Positions 55,434-64,000 of a DNA stretch of 64,000 nucleotides are shown one piece after another. Every line of letters starts with the position of its first letter. The stretch's first letter is position 1. The notes under the pieces were generated by a model. It saw only the letters and a program-made list of their open reading frames with translations. It was not told where the DNA came from and did not search any database. Source of the stretch: Prochlorococcus sp. AG-402-K10 (GTDB taxonomy: Bacteria; Cyanobacteriota; Cyanobacteriia; PCC-6307; Cyanobiaceae); the NCBI GenBank assembly GCA_003216835.1, contig QCIF01000006.1, forward strand, positions 30,326 through 94,325, given 5' to 3'. Made by a program: the position numbers and the translations under genes.

Positions 55434-56319
55434 TCTTTCTTTTATTTACATTGTATGTTCTTAATCTTAAAAAAAATATTCCAATTAATCCAGAAGAAAA
55501 TAGAAAAATACTTATAAATTGTGCGATTCTTATTCCGTTATTACAAAAAGGCGGAAGACCCCCAAAACATAAAGGATCAATTCTTAAAGCTTCAATCCAG
55601 AATCTTCCAAAACTATAACCAATTAAATAAATGCAACTAATAAAGCCAGGTCTAACAAAATTTGTTTTGCTCTGTTTTTTAAAAATAATAATTAAGATTA
55701 TGAATATTAAAAAATTCCATAGTGACTCATAAAGAAATGTTGGATGAAAGAATTCGTAATTAATAAATTCTATTGGTCTATTTTGTATAGGAATAAATAA
55801 TTTCCAAGGGAGATTTGTTGGTAATCCAAAAGCCTCACTATTGAAAAAATTCCCCCATCTCCCAATTGATTGTCCAAGAATAATAGATGGAATTAAAATA
55901 TCTATAAACGTTTTTAGATGAATATTTTTAGATTTGCAAAAAAAGATAGTAGATAATAACCCTCCAATTAGACCTCCATGGATTGCTATTCCTCCTTCCC
56001 AAATCGCAAGAAAAGAGGGAATTTGAATTGAGTTATTGAATAGTTGTAGATAACTAAAAAAGTTATCCCCACTATATTGCCTCCATTCGAAAATTACATA
56101 GTAAGCTCTTGCTCCAATTATTGAACATGTTATTAATAGCGGTAAAAATTCACTTATATATAAGGGATCAATATCTCTTTCTTTTGCAAGCTTTTTAGAA
56201 ATAAATAGCCCTATTAATACTGATATAGATATTAGAAATCCATACCATCTAATACTTAGAAAGCCTAAATTTAAAAATGTTTCTCCAGGTGATTGAATAA
56301 AGGCTTGATATATGAGCAT
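55426..56319 (-). CDS. lgt: Prolipoprotein diacylglyceryl transferase
   Basis: Lgt attaches diacylglycerol to the lipobox cysteine of prolipoproteins, the first step in lipoprotein maturation. The 297-residue protein has about seven membrane segments. Its key region is [15 protein letters not shown], with the arginine-rich [15 protein letters not shown] (family signature) and [16 protein letters not shown]. It would process the lipoprotein encoded at 34012. It is adjacent to petA (11 bases upstream) and overlaps cobM. Confidence 0.95.
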   Translation of the reverse strand: MLIYQAFIQSPGETFLNLGFLSIRWYGFLISISVLIGLFISKKLAKERDIDPLYISEFLPLLITCSIIGARAYYVIFEWRQYSGDNFFSYLQLFNNSIQIPSFLAIWEGGIAIHGGLIGGLLSTIFFCKSKNIHLKTFIDILIPSIILGQSIGRWGNFFNSEAFGLPTNLPWKLFIPIQNRPIEFINYEFFHPTFLYESLWNFLIFIILIIIFKKQSKTNFVRPGFISCIYLIGYSFGRFWIEALRIDPLCFGGLPPFCNNGIRIAQFISIFLFSSGLIGIFFLRLRTYNVNKRKNG

Positions 56320-56330
56320 TTAAAGGATAA

Positions 56331-57284
56331 TTAAATTCCTTCAGCAGCCTGTACTTTTTCTACTTGTTTTTTCTTCAAGACTAAGAGTATTTGAGTTAGT
56401 CCAACACCAATGAAAAATGCAATTAATCCAATAATTCTATAAGGACTTTGCAGAACAACCTCAGCATCTAATTGTCCAAATCCTCCGACGTTAGGATCAT
56501 TTGTAAGAGGTTCTCCTGCATTTATTTTATCTTGCTCCTTTACAATTAGTTTTGGTCCAACAGGAACAGTCTCAGTAATTATTTCTCCATTCTCTTTCTC
56601 AATATTAATTTTATAGCTGCCATCTTCAATTTTCGCTATTGAATTAATTGTGCCTGTGGATGTAGCTGTGAATACTACATTATTGCTTTTCTCTCCAGTT
56701 GGGTAAACTTGACCTCTACCTCTATTACCTCCAATATGTAATTGGTACTTTCCATAGTGATATTCTTTATTTGTCGCAGGATCTGGGGAAAGGACTGGGA
56801 AAACAATTTCTTTATTAGTATCTCCTGATAATGGGCCAACAATAATAATATTGTCTTTATCTTCGCTGTAATTAGTAAAATAAACCCCTTCTGTTTCTTC
56901 TTTTATTTCATCAGTCCATCTTTCTTGCGGAGCTAATTTAAACCCATCAGGTAACATTACTACGGCACCAACTTGTAGAGGCACCTCTGAACCATCAGCT
57001 CCTATTTCTTTTAAGTCATTACTGTAAGGGATTTTTACAACAGCTTTAAAAACACTGTCAGCCCCAACAGATTGAGGTACCTCTGCAATGGTTGGCATCT
57101 GAGCTAGATGACAATTTGCACAAACTATCTTACCTGTAGCTTCTCTAGGGGATTCATAATTTTGCTGTGCCCAAAATGGATAGGCGAAAGTTGTCTTTGG
57201 GTAAAATAGAATAGTTGAAATTAAGAATAAAGTGCAGAGTAAGAAGGTTGTTTGTTTCATGAGTTGATTTTTAAGATTTTTCAT
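56331..57284 (-). CDS. petA: Cytochrome f (PetA)
   Basis: Cytochrome f of the b6f complex passes electrons from the Rieske protein to plastocyanin or cytochrome c6. The 317-residue protein starts with a signal peptide (residues ~1-34, ending ...TTFA) and mature Tyr35 (YPFWAQQ), whose amino group is the haem ligand. The c-type haem site CANCH is at residues 55-59. Two luminal domains follow, with LVLK-flanked C-terminal membrane helix ([23 protein letters not shown]). I chose the ATG at 57284, which starts 4 bases after the petC stop. An earlier in-frame start (57311) would add nine residues inside petC. Confidence 0.96.
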   Translation of the reverse strand: MKNLKNQLMKQTTFLLCTLFLISTILFYPKTTFAYPFWAQQNYESPREATGKIVCANCHLAQMPTIAEVPQSVGADSVFKAVVKIPYSNDLKEIGADGSEVPLQVGAVVMLPDGFKLAPQERWTDEIKEETEGVYFTNYSEDKDNIIIVGPLSGDTNKEIVFPVLSPDPATNKEYHYGKYQLHIGGNRGRGQVYPTGEKSNNVVFTATSTGTINSIAKIEDGSYKINIEKENGEIITETVPVGPKLIVKEQDKINAGEPLTNDPNVGGFGQLDAEVVLQSPYRIIGLIAFFIGVGLTQILLVLKKKQVEKVQAAEGI

Positions 57285-57288
57285 TTTT

Positions 57289-57825
57289 CTATGCCCACCA
57301 AGGATTTTCATTAGTTCTAAAATCAGTCTCTGACCACTGCTTAACGATTACAGCGTCATCTTCAATATCTACATGAGCTAAGGCCAAAGATAAAGGTGCC
57401 GGTCCTCTTACTACCTTCCCATTTGTGTCATATTGACTACCGTGGCAAGGACATATAAATTTATTTGCACCACTATTCCAGGGAACTACACAACCTAAAT
57501 GGGTACAAATAGCATTTAGTCCAAATTCTCCAATTGCACCATCATCATTAACTATTAAATAAGTTGGATCTCCTTTAAGACCCTGGACTAAACTTCTATC
57601 TCCTGCTTGATGTGTTGATAACCAGCCTGTCTTAGTAATTGGATTACCTAATTCATCTTTAGCAGAAGTTCCACCACCGCCACCACCAGCTCTCAAAGGC
57701 ATGAAATAGTTCGCTACAGGATATAGAGCTCCTAAGGCAACACCAGTTGCAGTACCGAATGTAAGAAGATTCATAAATTGCCTTCGACCCATAGATGGTA
57801 CATCATTGGAACTTAATTGAGTCAT
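57289..57825 (-). CDS. petC: Rieske iron-sulfur protein of cytochrome b6f (PetC)
   Basis: The 178-residue protein has an N-terminal Tat-like signal/anchor with the RR pair ([22 protein letters not shown], residues 13-34), a Gly-rich hinge ([11 protein letters not shown]), and the Rieske domain. The [2Fe-2S] ligands are C107 and H109 (CTHLGC) and C125 and H128 (CPCHGS); the disulfide is C112-C127. It is the first gene of petC-petA. tatC is encoded nearby, in keeping with Tat-dependent Rieske insertion. Confidence 0.97.
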   Translation of the reverse strand: MTQLSSNDVPSMGRRQFMNLLTFGTATGVALGALYPVANYFMPLRAGGGGGGTSAKDELGNPITKTGWLSTHQAGDRSLVQGLKGDPTYLIVNDDGAIGEFGLNAICTHLGCVVPWNSGANKFICPCHGSQYDTNGKVVRGPAPLSLALAHVDIEDDAVIVKQWSETDFRTNENPWWA

Positions 57826-57948
57826 TCGATACTAGAAACAGTCATTTGTTACTTATTATGGATCAGATAGCACTATTTCTGTTGCAAATAGATAGGACTT
57901 TTAATAATTTAAAGTAAAAGTTTTGAGTATTTTGTTTATTAATTAATT

Positions 57949-58266
57949 ATGGAACCATTGGTAGTAGATGAGGTTATTCATTACTTAATTCATAGATGGG
58001 GTAAAAAATACGACTTTAGGCTTTTTAAAAGAGGAGAATATTTATATTTTCAAATGATGTGGGGTTTTCTTGGGCAAGAATCATTTCCTTTAAATGAAGT
58101 TGAATATAAAAAATCAATAGCAGATAAGATTGAAATCCTTAATAGATGTGGTTACTCAGATGTAGTAAGGGAATGGCTAAACAAAGTAAATTCAAGGCCA
58201 AGGTTAGGAAGAGCTGTTAGCTTGAAACTAAGTATTAATGAGAAGACGAAAGAGTTTTTGATTTAA
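57949..58266 (+). CDS. DUF3067 conserved cyanobacterial protein
   Basis: The 105-residue protein begins MEPLVVDEVIHYLIHRWGKK and contains LYFQMMWGFLGQESFPLNEVEY and VVREWLNKVNSRPRLGRAVSL. These match the DUF3067 family, found across cyanobacteria and some plastids, whose function is not known to me. No membrane segment is visible. It is divergent from petC across 123 bases, and its last 32 bases overlap the convergent tatC stop end, the largest tail-to-tail overlap in the window. Confidence 0.75.
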   Translation: MEPLVVDEVIHYLIHRWGKKYDFRLFKRGEYLYFQMMWGFLGQESFPLNEVEYKKSIADKIEILNRCGYSDVVREWLNKVNSRPRLGRAVSLKLSINEKTKEFLI

Positions 58267-58993
58267 GATTCTCAGATATGTAAGTTAACCCAGTCCCTAC
58301 AAAAAATAAAAATACTATCGATATTGATAGCAGTGACATTGTTAAAGGGTCTGTGGAAGGCGTAATCACTGCAGATAAGATAGCAGAAGAAATTACAACT
58401 ATTTTCCAATTTGATAACATTTTTTCCGTAGTAATAATTCCAAGAGAACCAAGAATAAATTGTAAAACTGGTAATTGAAATGCAATTGCGGTACTAGACA
58501 TTAATAAGAGTACGAAATCAAAATATCTTTCTATTGACCATGTGGGCTCAACTATATCAGCTCCAAAATTTATAAAGAAATTGATTGCAGCAGGAACCAA
58601 TATCCACCAGGAAAAAAGTAAGCCTATAAAAAATAATAAACCTGATCCAAATACAGCAGGTAAGATAAGACTTTTTTCTTGTTTCGTTAACCCAGGGGAA
58701 ATAAATAATATTATTTGATAAATAATATATGGGATAGAAACTATGAATCCGCTATATCCAGCAACTTTGATAGCAACAAATAGAAACTCTCCAGGTGCAA
58801 GTTGTAGCAAATGTATATCATTAGCTGGAATTTCTAAAAAAGAAATTAAGGGTTTAATAATCAGAAAACTTAAAAATATTGAAATTAATATTGAATAAAC
58901 TGAATTAAGTATTCTTTGTCGAAGCTCCTCCAAATGTTCGCTAAAACTCATCTCCTTAGACAAATTTTTTTCACTCCCATCAATATTATTCAT
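58235..58993 (-). CDS. tatC: Sec-independent (Tat) translocase protein TatC
   Basis: TatC binds twin-arginine signal peptides and is the core of the Tat translocon. The 252-residue protein has six membrane segments, the N-terminal SFSEHLEELRQRI (the conserved cytosolic motif), the FISPGLTKQEKS loop, and the closing IVVISSAILSAVITPSTDPLTMSLL. tatA/tatE is not in this window. Likely substrates encoded nearby include the Rieske protein and the Tat-signal protein at 36301-37314. Confidence 0.95.
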   Translation of the reverse strand: MNNIDGSEKNLSKEMSFSEHLEELRQRILNSVYSILISIFLSFLIIKPLISFLEIPANDIHLLQLAPGEFLFVAIKVAGYSGFIVSIPYIIYQIILFISPGLTKQEKSLILPAVFGSGLLFFIGLLFSWWILVPAAINFFINFGADIVEPTWSIERYFDFVLLLMSSTAIAFQLPVLQFILGSLGIITTEKMLSNWKIVVISSAILSAVITPSTDPLTMSLLSISIVFLFFVGTGLTYISENLKSKTLSSSH

Positions 58994-59076
58994 ATTTATT
59001 TTTTTACATTTTGAAAGATAATATTTAATAATTTATTTCTGAAAAAGTGCACTTAATTGTTTTGGCTTTCTATGGA

Positions 59077-59337
59077 TTACTTGCTTAACTTTGGATTAGT
59101 TGGATCTGGTAATAAAAATGGAGGAGCATCATTTAAAGATGATTCACCATAAGTTTCATATTCTCTATAACCACCCATTTTCCCATTTGTTTTCATTAAA
59201 GCACTTACGAAAGCAAGTAATAAAAAAACTGTTGGCGCCCCAATAATTAAAGCAGCTCCAAATAAATAACCAACAATAAATTCTGGGAAAGTATGATTGC
59301 CTAAAAATTCATGTGTGCCCAAAAGAAAATCAAACAT
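59077..59337 (-). CDS. Small membrane protein with Pro-rich tail, family not recognised
   Basis: The 86-residue protein starts MFDFLLGTHEFLGNHTFPEF and has one strong hydrophobic segment, or two closely spaced ones (IVGYLFGAALIIGAPTVFLLL then AFVSALM). A polar tail follows (KTNGKMGGYREYETYGESSL, DAPPFLLPDPTNPKLSK). The position near petC, tatC and photosynthetic genes and the tail composition suggest a thylakoid membrane component, but I do not recognise the family. It is transcribed alone on the minus strand with 83 bases to tatC. Confidence 0.6.
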   Translation of the reverse strand: MFDFLLGTHEFLGNHTFPEFIVGYLFGAALIIGAPTVFLLLAFVSALMKTNGKMGGYREYETYGESSLNDAPPFLLPDPTNPKLSK

Positions 59338-59366
59338 TTAATCTTAAAAATTTTTTCTATTATAAA

Positions 59367-61067
59367 CTAAATTAAAGCTTTAAGATTGTTTCTCATGTAA
59401 TCTTCTCCTCTTGTAGGATTCCCCCAAATAATTTCTCCTTTTTTGAAAGAAACACATCCAGGCCCTCCTTTTTTTATTTTTTGCAGATCTTTAATTTTTA
59501 CCAAGTTAATAGGTACTTTAATATTTCTTCTTGCCTTACTAAATAAAGCTGCTAAATCTGCAGCAATTTGCAGATCCTCGTCTGATGCTGTTTGGGATGA
59601 TGACTTTAATACAACGTGACTTCCTGGTGATTCTTGTGCATGAAACCATAAATCACCTTTACTAGAAAACTTAAAACTTATTAAATCGTTTTGCCTCATA
59701 TTTCTTCCTATCTGCAGTTTTAAACCTCTTGGAGTATTTATTTGAATTGGGGAAGATCCTATTTCAGATATATATTTTTTCTCTTCTCTTTTTTTCTGGA
59801 TGTTTATATTAAACTCGTTACAAACTTCTTCTCTTATTTCTTCAAGTAGTTTAATTTTAATAATAAGTTCTTCATATTTTAAAGAATTTAAGTTTTCCAA
59901 AAGCGCGCTAAATTCCTCTAGCCTATTTAGTTTATTTTTATAAATATCAATTCGTTCTTTAATTAATTCTTGAGCTCTTTTAAGTTTTTTAGACTTCTTA
60001 TAAAGTTTCTGACCTTTAATAATATCTTTTTTGTGGATTTTATAATTCATGAATATTTTATCAGCTTGTTCTTTATAGGCTAAGTGGTTTTCTGAATTTA
60101 AAAGAAGATTAGACTGCATATTTAAATTTTTTTTCTCGAAATTTGTTTGTTTAAAAATTATTCCATTAATGTTTTGCATTAATGATTTAATTTTCTTTTG
60201 TTTCAAATGAAAACTATAATAATTTTCTAGACCAGTTACTAAATCAATAGTTTTATCACTATTAATTTCATTATCTAAAAACCAAACACAATAAAAAAAA
60301 TTATCAAATATAGAGAATTGAAAATTGTTATTTGTAAATCTATTAATCCATATTCGCCAACTTTTAAATATCTCTTTTAAATCTGAATCACTTATGCAAT
60401 CAATATTTTTATTCATAATTTCTAGACTGTTTAAATTACTAAAGAACTCTAATTGCCTTGTCAAAATGGGACTTACTCCTTGATAACTATTAATTAAACA
60501 GTATTTAAGTGATTCAGAGACGGTTGAGATAGACTCTTTCCATGATTTGTAAGACTCATTTTCTGTGGGTATTTTTTTAAGGTTAATTGGTGGTTCAGAA
60601 TAAATTGAGCCTGTTGAAATAGTCCTAAAACTTGATTGGCTAGAGTTTATTTGTTTACCAAGGGATATTATTTTGTAATTTTTATCTAAGTAAAAAATAT
60701 TGCTGTGCTTACCCATTAATTCAAAAATTAAATACTTGATTATTTCATCTCCAGGTTTTTTTGCAAATCCAAATTTTATTACTCTTTCAAAATTATCTTG
60801 TTCTATAGAAATTAAAGCCATATATTTTAAACCATATCTTATTTGTTTAGATAGGGTACTTTCTCTGCCAATTTTTTCTGGTTTATTTATTTTTAGTATT
60901 CTGGGAGCATCTCCATGCCAAGAAACCTCTAGCCACGTCTGAAAATCAACTCCCCTAAAACATAATTGGATTGTATTTGATTCTGGTTGTTGGGCATTTT
61001 CAAACCTTGAAGGTAAAATATTTTTTGATAAATAATGCAATAAAGATTTAATAGATGTAATATCCAT
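59367..61067 (-). CDS. rqcH: RqcH/NEMF-type ribosome-associated quality control protein (NFACT)
   Basis: RqcH binds stalled 50S subunits and adds C-terminal alanine tails to nascent chains. The ~566-residue protein has the N-terminal NFACT-N region (FRGVDFQTWLEVSWHGDAPRI), a long charged coiled coil (~residues 320-430, QKLYKKSKKLKRAQELIKER, KIKLLEEIREEVCNEFN), and the NFACT-R domain (GLKLQIGRNMRQNDLISFKF, DLWFHAQESPGSHVVLKS, VSFKKGEIIWGNPTRGED). An in-frame start at 61091 adds eight residues. It is divergent from gmk across ~50-75 bases, depending on the start. Confidence 0.9.
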   Translation of the reverse strand: MDITSIKSLLHYLSKNILPSRFENAQQPESNTIQLCFRGVDFQTWLEVSWHGDAPRILKINKPEKIGRESTLSKQIRYGLKYMALISIEQDNFERVIKFGFAKKPGDEIIKYLIFELMGKHSNIFYLDKNYKIISLGKQINSSQSSFRTISTGSIYSEPPINLKKIPTENESYKSWKESISTVSESLKYCLINSYQGVSPILTRQLEFFSNLNSLEIMNKNIDCISDSDLKEIFKSWRIWINRFTNNNFQFSIFDNFFYCVWFLDNEINSDKTIDLVTGLENYYSFHLKQKKIKSLMQNINGIIFKQTNFEKKNLNMQSNLLLNSENHLAYKEQADKIFMNYKIHKKDIIKGQKLYKKSKKLKRAQELIKERIDIYKNKLNRLEEFSALLENLNSLKYEELIIKIKLLEEIREEVCNEFNINIQKKREEKKYISEIGSSPIQINTPRGLKLQIGRNMRQNDLISFKFSSKGDLWFHAQESPGSHVVLKSSSQTASDEDLQIAADLAALFSKARRNIKVPINLVKIKDLQKIKKGGPGCVSFKKGEIIWGNPTRGEDYMRNNLKALI

Positions 61068-61140
61068 TATCTGGGGCACACCTTTCTGCATTATTTCTCT
61101 TTTTCTTTAAAGGAGTCTATTTTACTGTAAAAACTTTAAT

Positions 61141-61695
61141 ATGAAAAACTTAAAAAAACTAATTATCCTAACTGGACCTAGTGGAGTTGGTAAAGGAACT
61201 GTAGTTAAAGAAATATTAGATAAAGATAAAAATATTTGCCTTTCAGTATCTGCAACCACAAGAAGTCCTAGGAAGGGTGAGCAAGAAGGTGAAAACTATT
61301 ATTTTTTAAGTGAAGAAAATTTCAAAGAAATGATTAATAAAAACCTTTTTCTTGAATGGGCAAAATTTGCAGGAAACTATTATGGTACACCTTTATCTTA
61401 TGTGAAAGACAAAATAGAAGACGGATTTATTGTATTACTTGAAATTGAAGTAGAGGGTGCTAAACAAATTAAAGATAAGTTCCCAGACTCATTATCTATA
61501 TTTATATTGCCTCCTAGCAAAGAGGAATTAGAGAGAAGAATAAGAAATAGAGGTACAGAAAAAGAGGAGGCTATTAATAGAAGACTTAGCAGGTCTACCT
61601 ATGAAATAGCATCCTCTGATGAATTTGATTTTAAAGTAACCAATAGAGATGTTGATGAAACAGCTGAGAGAATAATTAAGATAATTAGGTCTTAA
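61141..61695 (+). CDS. gmk: Guanylate kinase
   Basis: Guanylate kinase phosphorylates GMP to GDP. The 184-residue protein has the P-loop GPSGVGKGT (residues 12-20), the GMP-binding segment SVSATTRSPRKGEQEGENYYF, and EWAKFAGNYYGTP. LEIEVEGAKQIK and RNRGTEKEEAINRRL follow. Length matches the family. It converges with psaJ, with 17 bases between the stops. Confidence 0.97.
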   Translation: MKNLKKLIILTGPSGVGKGTVVKEILDKDKNICLSVSATTRSPRKGEQEGENYYFLSEENFKEMINKNLFLEWAKFAGNYYGTPLSYVKDKIEDGFIVLLEIEVEGAKQIKDKFPDSLSIFILPPSKEELERRIRNRGTEKEEAINRRLSRSTYEIASSDEFDFKVTNRDVDETAERIIKIIRS

Positions 61696-61712
61696 TTATT
61701 CTCTTGTAAATC

Positions 61713-61853
61713 TCAGCTCAAGCTCATTGGATGGAATAATAAATCAGGGAAAAATCTATTAAATTCAATGATTATCCCTGCTGTGACAGTCAACCAAGCT
61801 GCTGCAACTACAGGAGCTGATCTCATGTATTTAGTGCCGAAAATTTTGAACAT
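61713..61853 (-). CDS. psaJ: Photosystem I reaction centre subunit IX (PsaJ)
   Basis: This 46-residue protein begins [20 protein letters not shown] and ends [17 protein letters not shown]. It has a single membrane helix, [11 protein letters not shown]. The sequence and length match PsaJ, a small photosystem I subunit next to PsaF. It lies 29 bases downstream of psaF on the minus strand. The start ATG at 61853 gives the standard N-terminus (FKI-like) and the stop TGA is at 61713-61715. Confidence 0.93.
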   Translation of the reverse strand: MFKIFGTKYMRSAPVVAAAWLTVTAGIIIEFNRFFPDLLFHPMSLS

Positions 61854-61882
61854 TTTTTTGAATAAATATTTAAGGATAAGTT

Positions 61883-62437
61883 TTAGCGAGGACCATTTAG
61901 AGTGATATTCTTATCGGATTCTCTAAGTTCACCACTTCTTCCTTGCGTATTTGCAAGTAATGGCCATTGAGCACCTTTAATAAGACATTGTTGGGCAAGT
62001 TCAAAATCTATAAAGATTTCGTTGTCCGCAGGATTCTTAGTCTTTTTAGATTCAATTAAATACTCCCTACCTGACCAACCAATTATGCCGGCAATATAAA
62101 TAAATATTGTTCCTGGAATTAGAAGATCTCCTTCATGTCCTCTGTTAAAAAGTGCTCCCCATGGTTCTAATGGCGCACCTAAAATTAAATGAGGTAAGCC
62201 ATCATCTCCGCAAGATGCGTTGCCATACCTTTCAAATCTTGCTTTATCTTTTTGGGTAGTAGCAGAACTAGCTCTCTCCATAAATTTTGAGTTCTCAGAA
62301 CATTTTGTGAGAGCTGATGCAGTAAATTCTGTACTTGCTCTGTCAGCATTTAACGCTGGCCCATTATCCGCTAAAGCAATTGGAGTAAGGCCAAGAAACA
62401 GAAAAACTGAGGTTATGATTGAAAAAAAGAATTTCAT
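61883..62437 (-). CDS. psaF: Photosystem I subunit III, plastocyanin/cytochrome-binding (PsaF)
   Basis: PsaF docks electron donors on the luminal side of photosystem I. The 184-residue precursor has a signal peptide ([20 protein letters not shown] ... ALA), a luminal domain with two Cys ([24 protein letters not shown]), a membrane helix ([23 protein letters not shown]) and a C-terminal tail. ATG at 62437 is used. A TTG at 62446, with AAGGAA 7 bases before it, would add three residues and cannot be excluded. psaF and psaJ form a two-gene operon; tsaD is divergent. Confidence 0.96.
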   Translation of the reverse strand: MKFFFSIITSVFLFLGLTPIALADNGPALNADRASTEFTASALTKCSENSKFMERASSATTQKDKARFERYGNASCGDDGLPHLILGAPLEPWGALFNRGHEGDLLIPGTIFIYIAGIIGWSGREYLIESKKTKNPADNEIFIDFELAQQCLIKGAQWPLLANTQGRSGELRESDKNITLNGPR

Positions 62438-62510
62438 AAGTTGCAATCTTTAATTCCTTTTAATGTTAGATAAGAAATTAATATTAAAATAGAACAATAT
62501 TGATTAAAAT

Positions 62511-63581
62511 ATGCATAAAGTTTTAGCTATTGAAACAAGTTGTGATGAGACGTCTGTATCTTTAGTTTCAAATAGTGGCGATAATTATAAAATTCATTCG
62601 AACATTATTGCATCTCAAATTGACGACCATGCTAAATGGGGAGGGGTTGTTCCAGAACTTGCAGCGAGGAAGCACTTGGAGTTATTGCCGTTTGTGCTAG
62701 AAAAAGCATTAAATGAATCTAAAATAAAAATTGAAGATGTTGATGCTATAGCATCAACAGTTGCTCCAGGATTAGTAGGCTGTCTAAGAGTTGGTTCAGT
62801 TACTGCAAGATCTCTCTGTTATTTATATTCAAAACCTTTCTTAGGAATTCATCATTTAGAAGGACATCTCTCCTCGATACTATTTTCAGAGAATTATCCA
62901 AAGAAAACTTTTCTTACCTTGCTTGTAAGCGGTGGGCATACTGAATTAATTAAAGTTGGAGAGAGAAGGGAAATGCATAGACTTGGAAAAAGTTTTGATG
63001 ATGCAGCCGGAGAAGCTTTTGATAAGGTAGGAAGATTGTTAGGTCTTGGTTATCCTGGAGGCCCAGCAATTGAAAAGATCGCTAAAAATGGAGACCCTTA
63101 TAAGTTTGATTTACCAAAATGTAGAATTTCTGATAAAGAAGGAGGTTTTCTGAAATATGATTTTTCTTTTAGTGGTTTAAAAACTGCTGTACTAAGATTA
63201 GTGGAGAAAATAAATCTTGATACCTGTAATCTTCCAGTTCCCGATATTGCTGCAAGTTTTGAAAGGGTTGTCGCAGAAGTCTTGGTAGATAGGACAATAA
63301 AATGTGCAACAGATCATAATTTGGATAATATTGTGGTTGTTGGCGGAGTCGCAGCAAACTATACGTTAAGAAAAATGATGATTAGCGAAGCAAGCAAAAA
63401 TTCTATTAGAGTTACTTTGGCACCTATTAATCTTTGTACAGATAATGCTGCAATGATTGGAGCTGCTGCTTTATTTAGACTGAAATTTAAGGGACATCAG
63501 AGTTCTCTTAAATTAGGAGTCTCGGGAAGACTTTCTATTGATCAAGCAACTTCCCTTTATAAGGAAAACCCTCCTTTTTAA
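62511..63581 (+). CDS. tsaD: tRNA N6-threonylcarbamoyladenosine synthesis protein TsaD
   Basis: TsaD transfers the threonylcarbamoyl group to A37 of ANN-decoding tRNAs, with TsaB, TsaC and TsaE. The 356-residue protein has the N-terminal IETSCDETSVSLV, the metal-binding HHLEGHLSSIL, SGGHTELIKV, AAGEAFDKVGRLLGLGYPGGPA, and the C-terminal VVVGGVAANYTLR and CTDNAAMIG. Length is normal. It is divergent from psaF across 73 bases and is followed 7 bases later by hli. Confidence 0.97.
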   Translation: MHKVLAIETSCDETSVSLVSNSGDNYKIHSNIIASQIDDHAKWGGVVPELAARKHLELLPFVLEKALNESKIKIEDVDAIASTVAPGLVGCLRVGSVTARSLCYLYSKPFLGIHHLEGHLSSILFSENYPKKTFLTLLVSGGHTELIKVGERREMHRLGKSFDDAAGEAFDKVGRLLGLGYPGGPAIEKIAKNGDPYKFDLPKCRISDKEGGFLKYDFSFSGLKTAVLRLVEKINLDTCNLPVPDIAASFERVVAEVLVDRTIKCATDHNLDNIVVVGGVAANYTLRKMMISEASKNSIRVTLAPINLCTDNAAMIGAAALFRLKFKGHQSSLKLGVSGRLSIDQATSLYKENPPF

Positions 63582-63588
63582 AATTAAA

Positions 63589-63768
63589 ATGAATAACCGA
63601 TCTGAAGTGGAAATTAAAGAAAATAAGAATTTGGTTGATAAAAGGGAGCTTAACTTATGGAAAAGAGGTTTTACCCCTCAGGCTGAAATATGGAATGGAA
63701 GAATGGCAACAGTAGGGATAGGAATAATATTGATAGTTATTGCTTTAATTAGTCAATTCCCTTCTTGA
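63589..63768 (+). CDS. hli: High-light-inducible protein (Hli, single-helix CAB-like)
   Basis: HLIPs are small thylakoid proteins that bind chlorophyll and carotenoid and protect against excess light. The 59-residue protein has a polar N-terminus (MNNRSEVEIKENKNLVDKRE) and the HLIP core ELNLWKRGFTPQAEIWNGRMA, the CAB-family ExxNGR-type motif. One membrane helix TVGIGIILIVIALISQFP follows. I chose ATG at 63589. An in-frame start at 63538 would lie within tsaD and lacks family resemblance. The gene is 7 bases after tsaD, possibly co-transcribed, though HLIPs usually respond to light from their own promoter. High-light clades carry many copies; only one is here. Confidence 0.92.
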   Translation: MNNRSEVEIKENKNLVDKRELNLWKRGFTPQAEIWNGRMATVGIGIILIVIALISQFPS

Positions 63769-63926
63769 AATTATGTGTTTATATGGATGCATCCTTTAAA
63801 TAACTAGGATTGATTCATGCTTTATTTTGCAATAGGGGTTAAATTAAAGAATATTGTTTTTTGTGGACTTGAGATATGATAATTGATTTAATCAAATTAA
63901 TTGATATTTTTTAATTAGAAACTTAT

Positions 63927-64000
63927 ATGACGCCTGAAAGGCTTGGATTACTTTGGGGTATAACTGTTTTCTCAGGAGCTTTTGCTCGACTAATTTCTTC
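63927..64000 (+). CDS. Start of a probable Na+/H+ antiporter, cut by the window edge
   Basis: ATG at 63927 opens a frame to the end of the window: MTPERLGLLWGITVFSGAFA then RLISS, a hydrophobic N-terminal helix. The beginning matches my recollection of cyanobacterial CPA1-type Na+/H+ antiporters (NhaS-like), but only ~24 residues are visible, so the call is tentative. The 158-base spacer from hli is AT-rich and contains a TATGAT at ~63876-63881 that could be a -10. Confidence 0.4.
   Translation, partial: MTPERLGLLWGITVFSGAFARLIS

Noticed and set aside
63589..63768. Phage-derived origin for the hli gene
   Set aside because: Hli genes occur in cyanophages, but this copy sits in a core gene context beside tsaD and shows no flanking tRNA or phage gene. 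Origin cannot be judged without a tree.
1..64000. tRNA, rRNA, tmRNA, 6S, SRP RNA or RNase P genes
   Set aside because: I read the intergenic gaps for tRNA-like arms (GGTTCGAATCC and similar) and for known RNA landmarks and found none. A covariance search would be decisive but could not be run.
1..64000. Mobile elements, CRISPR arrays or prophage
   Set aside because: No transposase, integrase, phage structural gene, or regularly spaced repeat was seen. The only tandem repeats are inside groEL and the lipoprotein gene.

Overview
The window is an A+T-rich, densely packed bacterial chromosome segment whose gene content points to a marine picocyanobacterium, most likely a high-light-adapted Prochlorococcus. 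The evidence is chlorophyll synthase (chlG), photosystem I subunits psaF and psaJ, cytochrome b6f genes petC and petA, ndhB, a cyanobacterial cox cluster, a high-light-inducible protein, cyAbrB, several small families typical of cyanobacteria (DUF4278, DUF2862, DUF3067), very short spacers and many tail-to-tail overlaps. Family assignments were made by reading motifs from memory; no database search was run. I see no rRNA, tRNA, CRISPR array, insertion sequence, integrase or phage gene. This looks like core genome with a few decayed or lineage-specific spots.

Layout. 1-4.7 kb: end of an acyl-activating enzyme, a YlqD-like protein, the pyruvate dehydrogenase E2 gene and queA. 4.7-9.1 kb, minus strand: sulfur amino acid enzymes (cysK, a fungal-type cystathionine gamma-synthase, a cystathionine lyase) and rpsD. 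9.2-12 kb: yidD, a glutaredoxin-like gene, murE and an SDR enzyme. 12-15.1 kb: a cysteine/cystine C-S lyase, an ArsM-like methyltransferase, a DUF4278 gene with its own promoter and terminator, and an Nfu scaffold. 15.2-20.1 kb: mqo, lepA, a lone dipeptide-type permease and trmH. 20.3-21.8 kb: the only loose stretch, with small proteins, a DUF2805 pseudogene carrying two stops, and frame-broken remnants. 21.8-31.2 kb: rsmB, a class A penicillin-binding protein, chlG, hisF, menG, a DciA-like gene, birA, a LolD-type ATPase and ndhB.

31.4-39.6 kb: topA, a lipoprotein with an internal tandem duplication, a DUF2232 membrane protein, a CobT-like UPF0284 protein, a Tat-exported solute-binding-like protein, a ferredoxin-domain aldo/keto reductase, riboflavin synthase and cyAbrB. 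39.7-46.8 kb: ctaCDE facing ctaA and ctaB, so the oxidase and its haem A supply are encoded back to back; an ABC-2 exporter follows. 47.1-54.6 kb: a solitary groEL, fabG, ispD, an LD-carboxypeptidase, ubiA, ppx and a membrane-anchored HTH protein. 54.7-64 kb: cobM, lgt, petA, petC, tatC, an RqcH/NEMF protein, gmk, psaJ, psaF, tsaD, an hli gene and the start of a probable Na+/H+ antiporter.

Functional themes are electron transport (petC, petA, ndhB, cta genes, psaF, psaJ, mqo), pigment, quinone and haem chemistry (chlG, menG, ubiA, ctaA, ctaB, cobM), sulfur amino acids, envelope synthesis (murE, the PBP, ldcA, lgt, tatC, yidD), and translation or tRNA modification. No multi-gene system here is clearly undescribed. 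The best leads are the DUF4278 regulatory unit, the decaying 21.1-21.6 kb region, the DciA-like protein with a C-terminal zinc-finger-like motif, the fungal-type cystathionine gamma-synthase, and two in-frame coding repeats (a lipoprotein duplication and the groEL tail).
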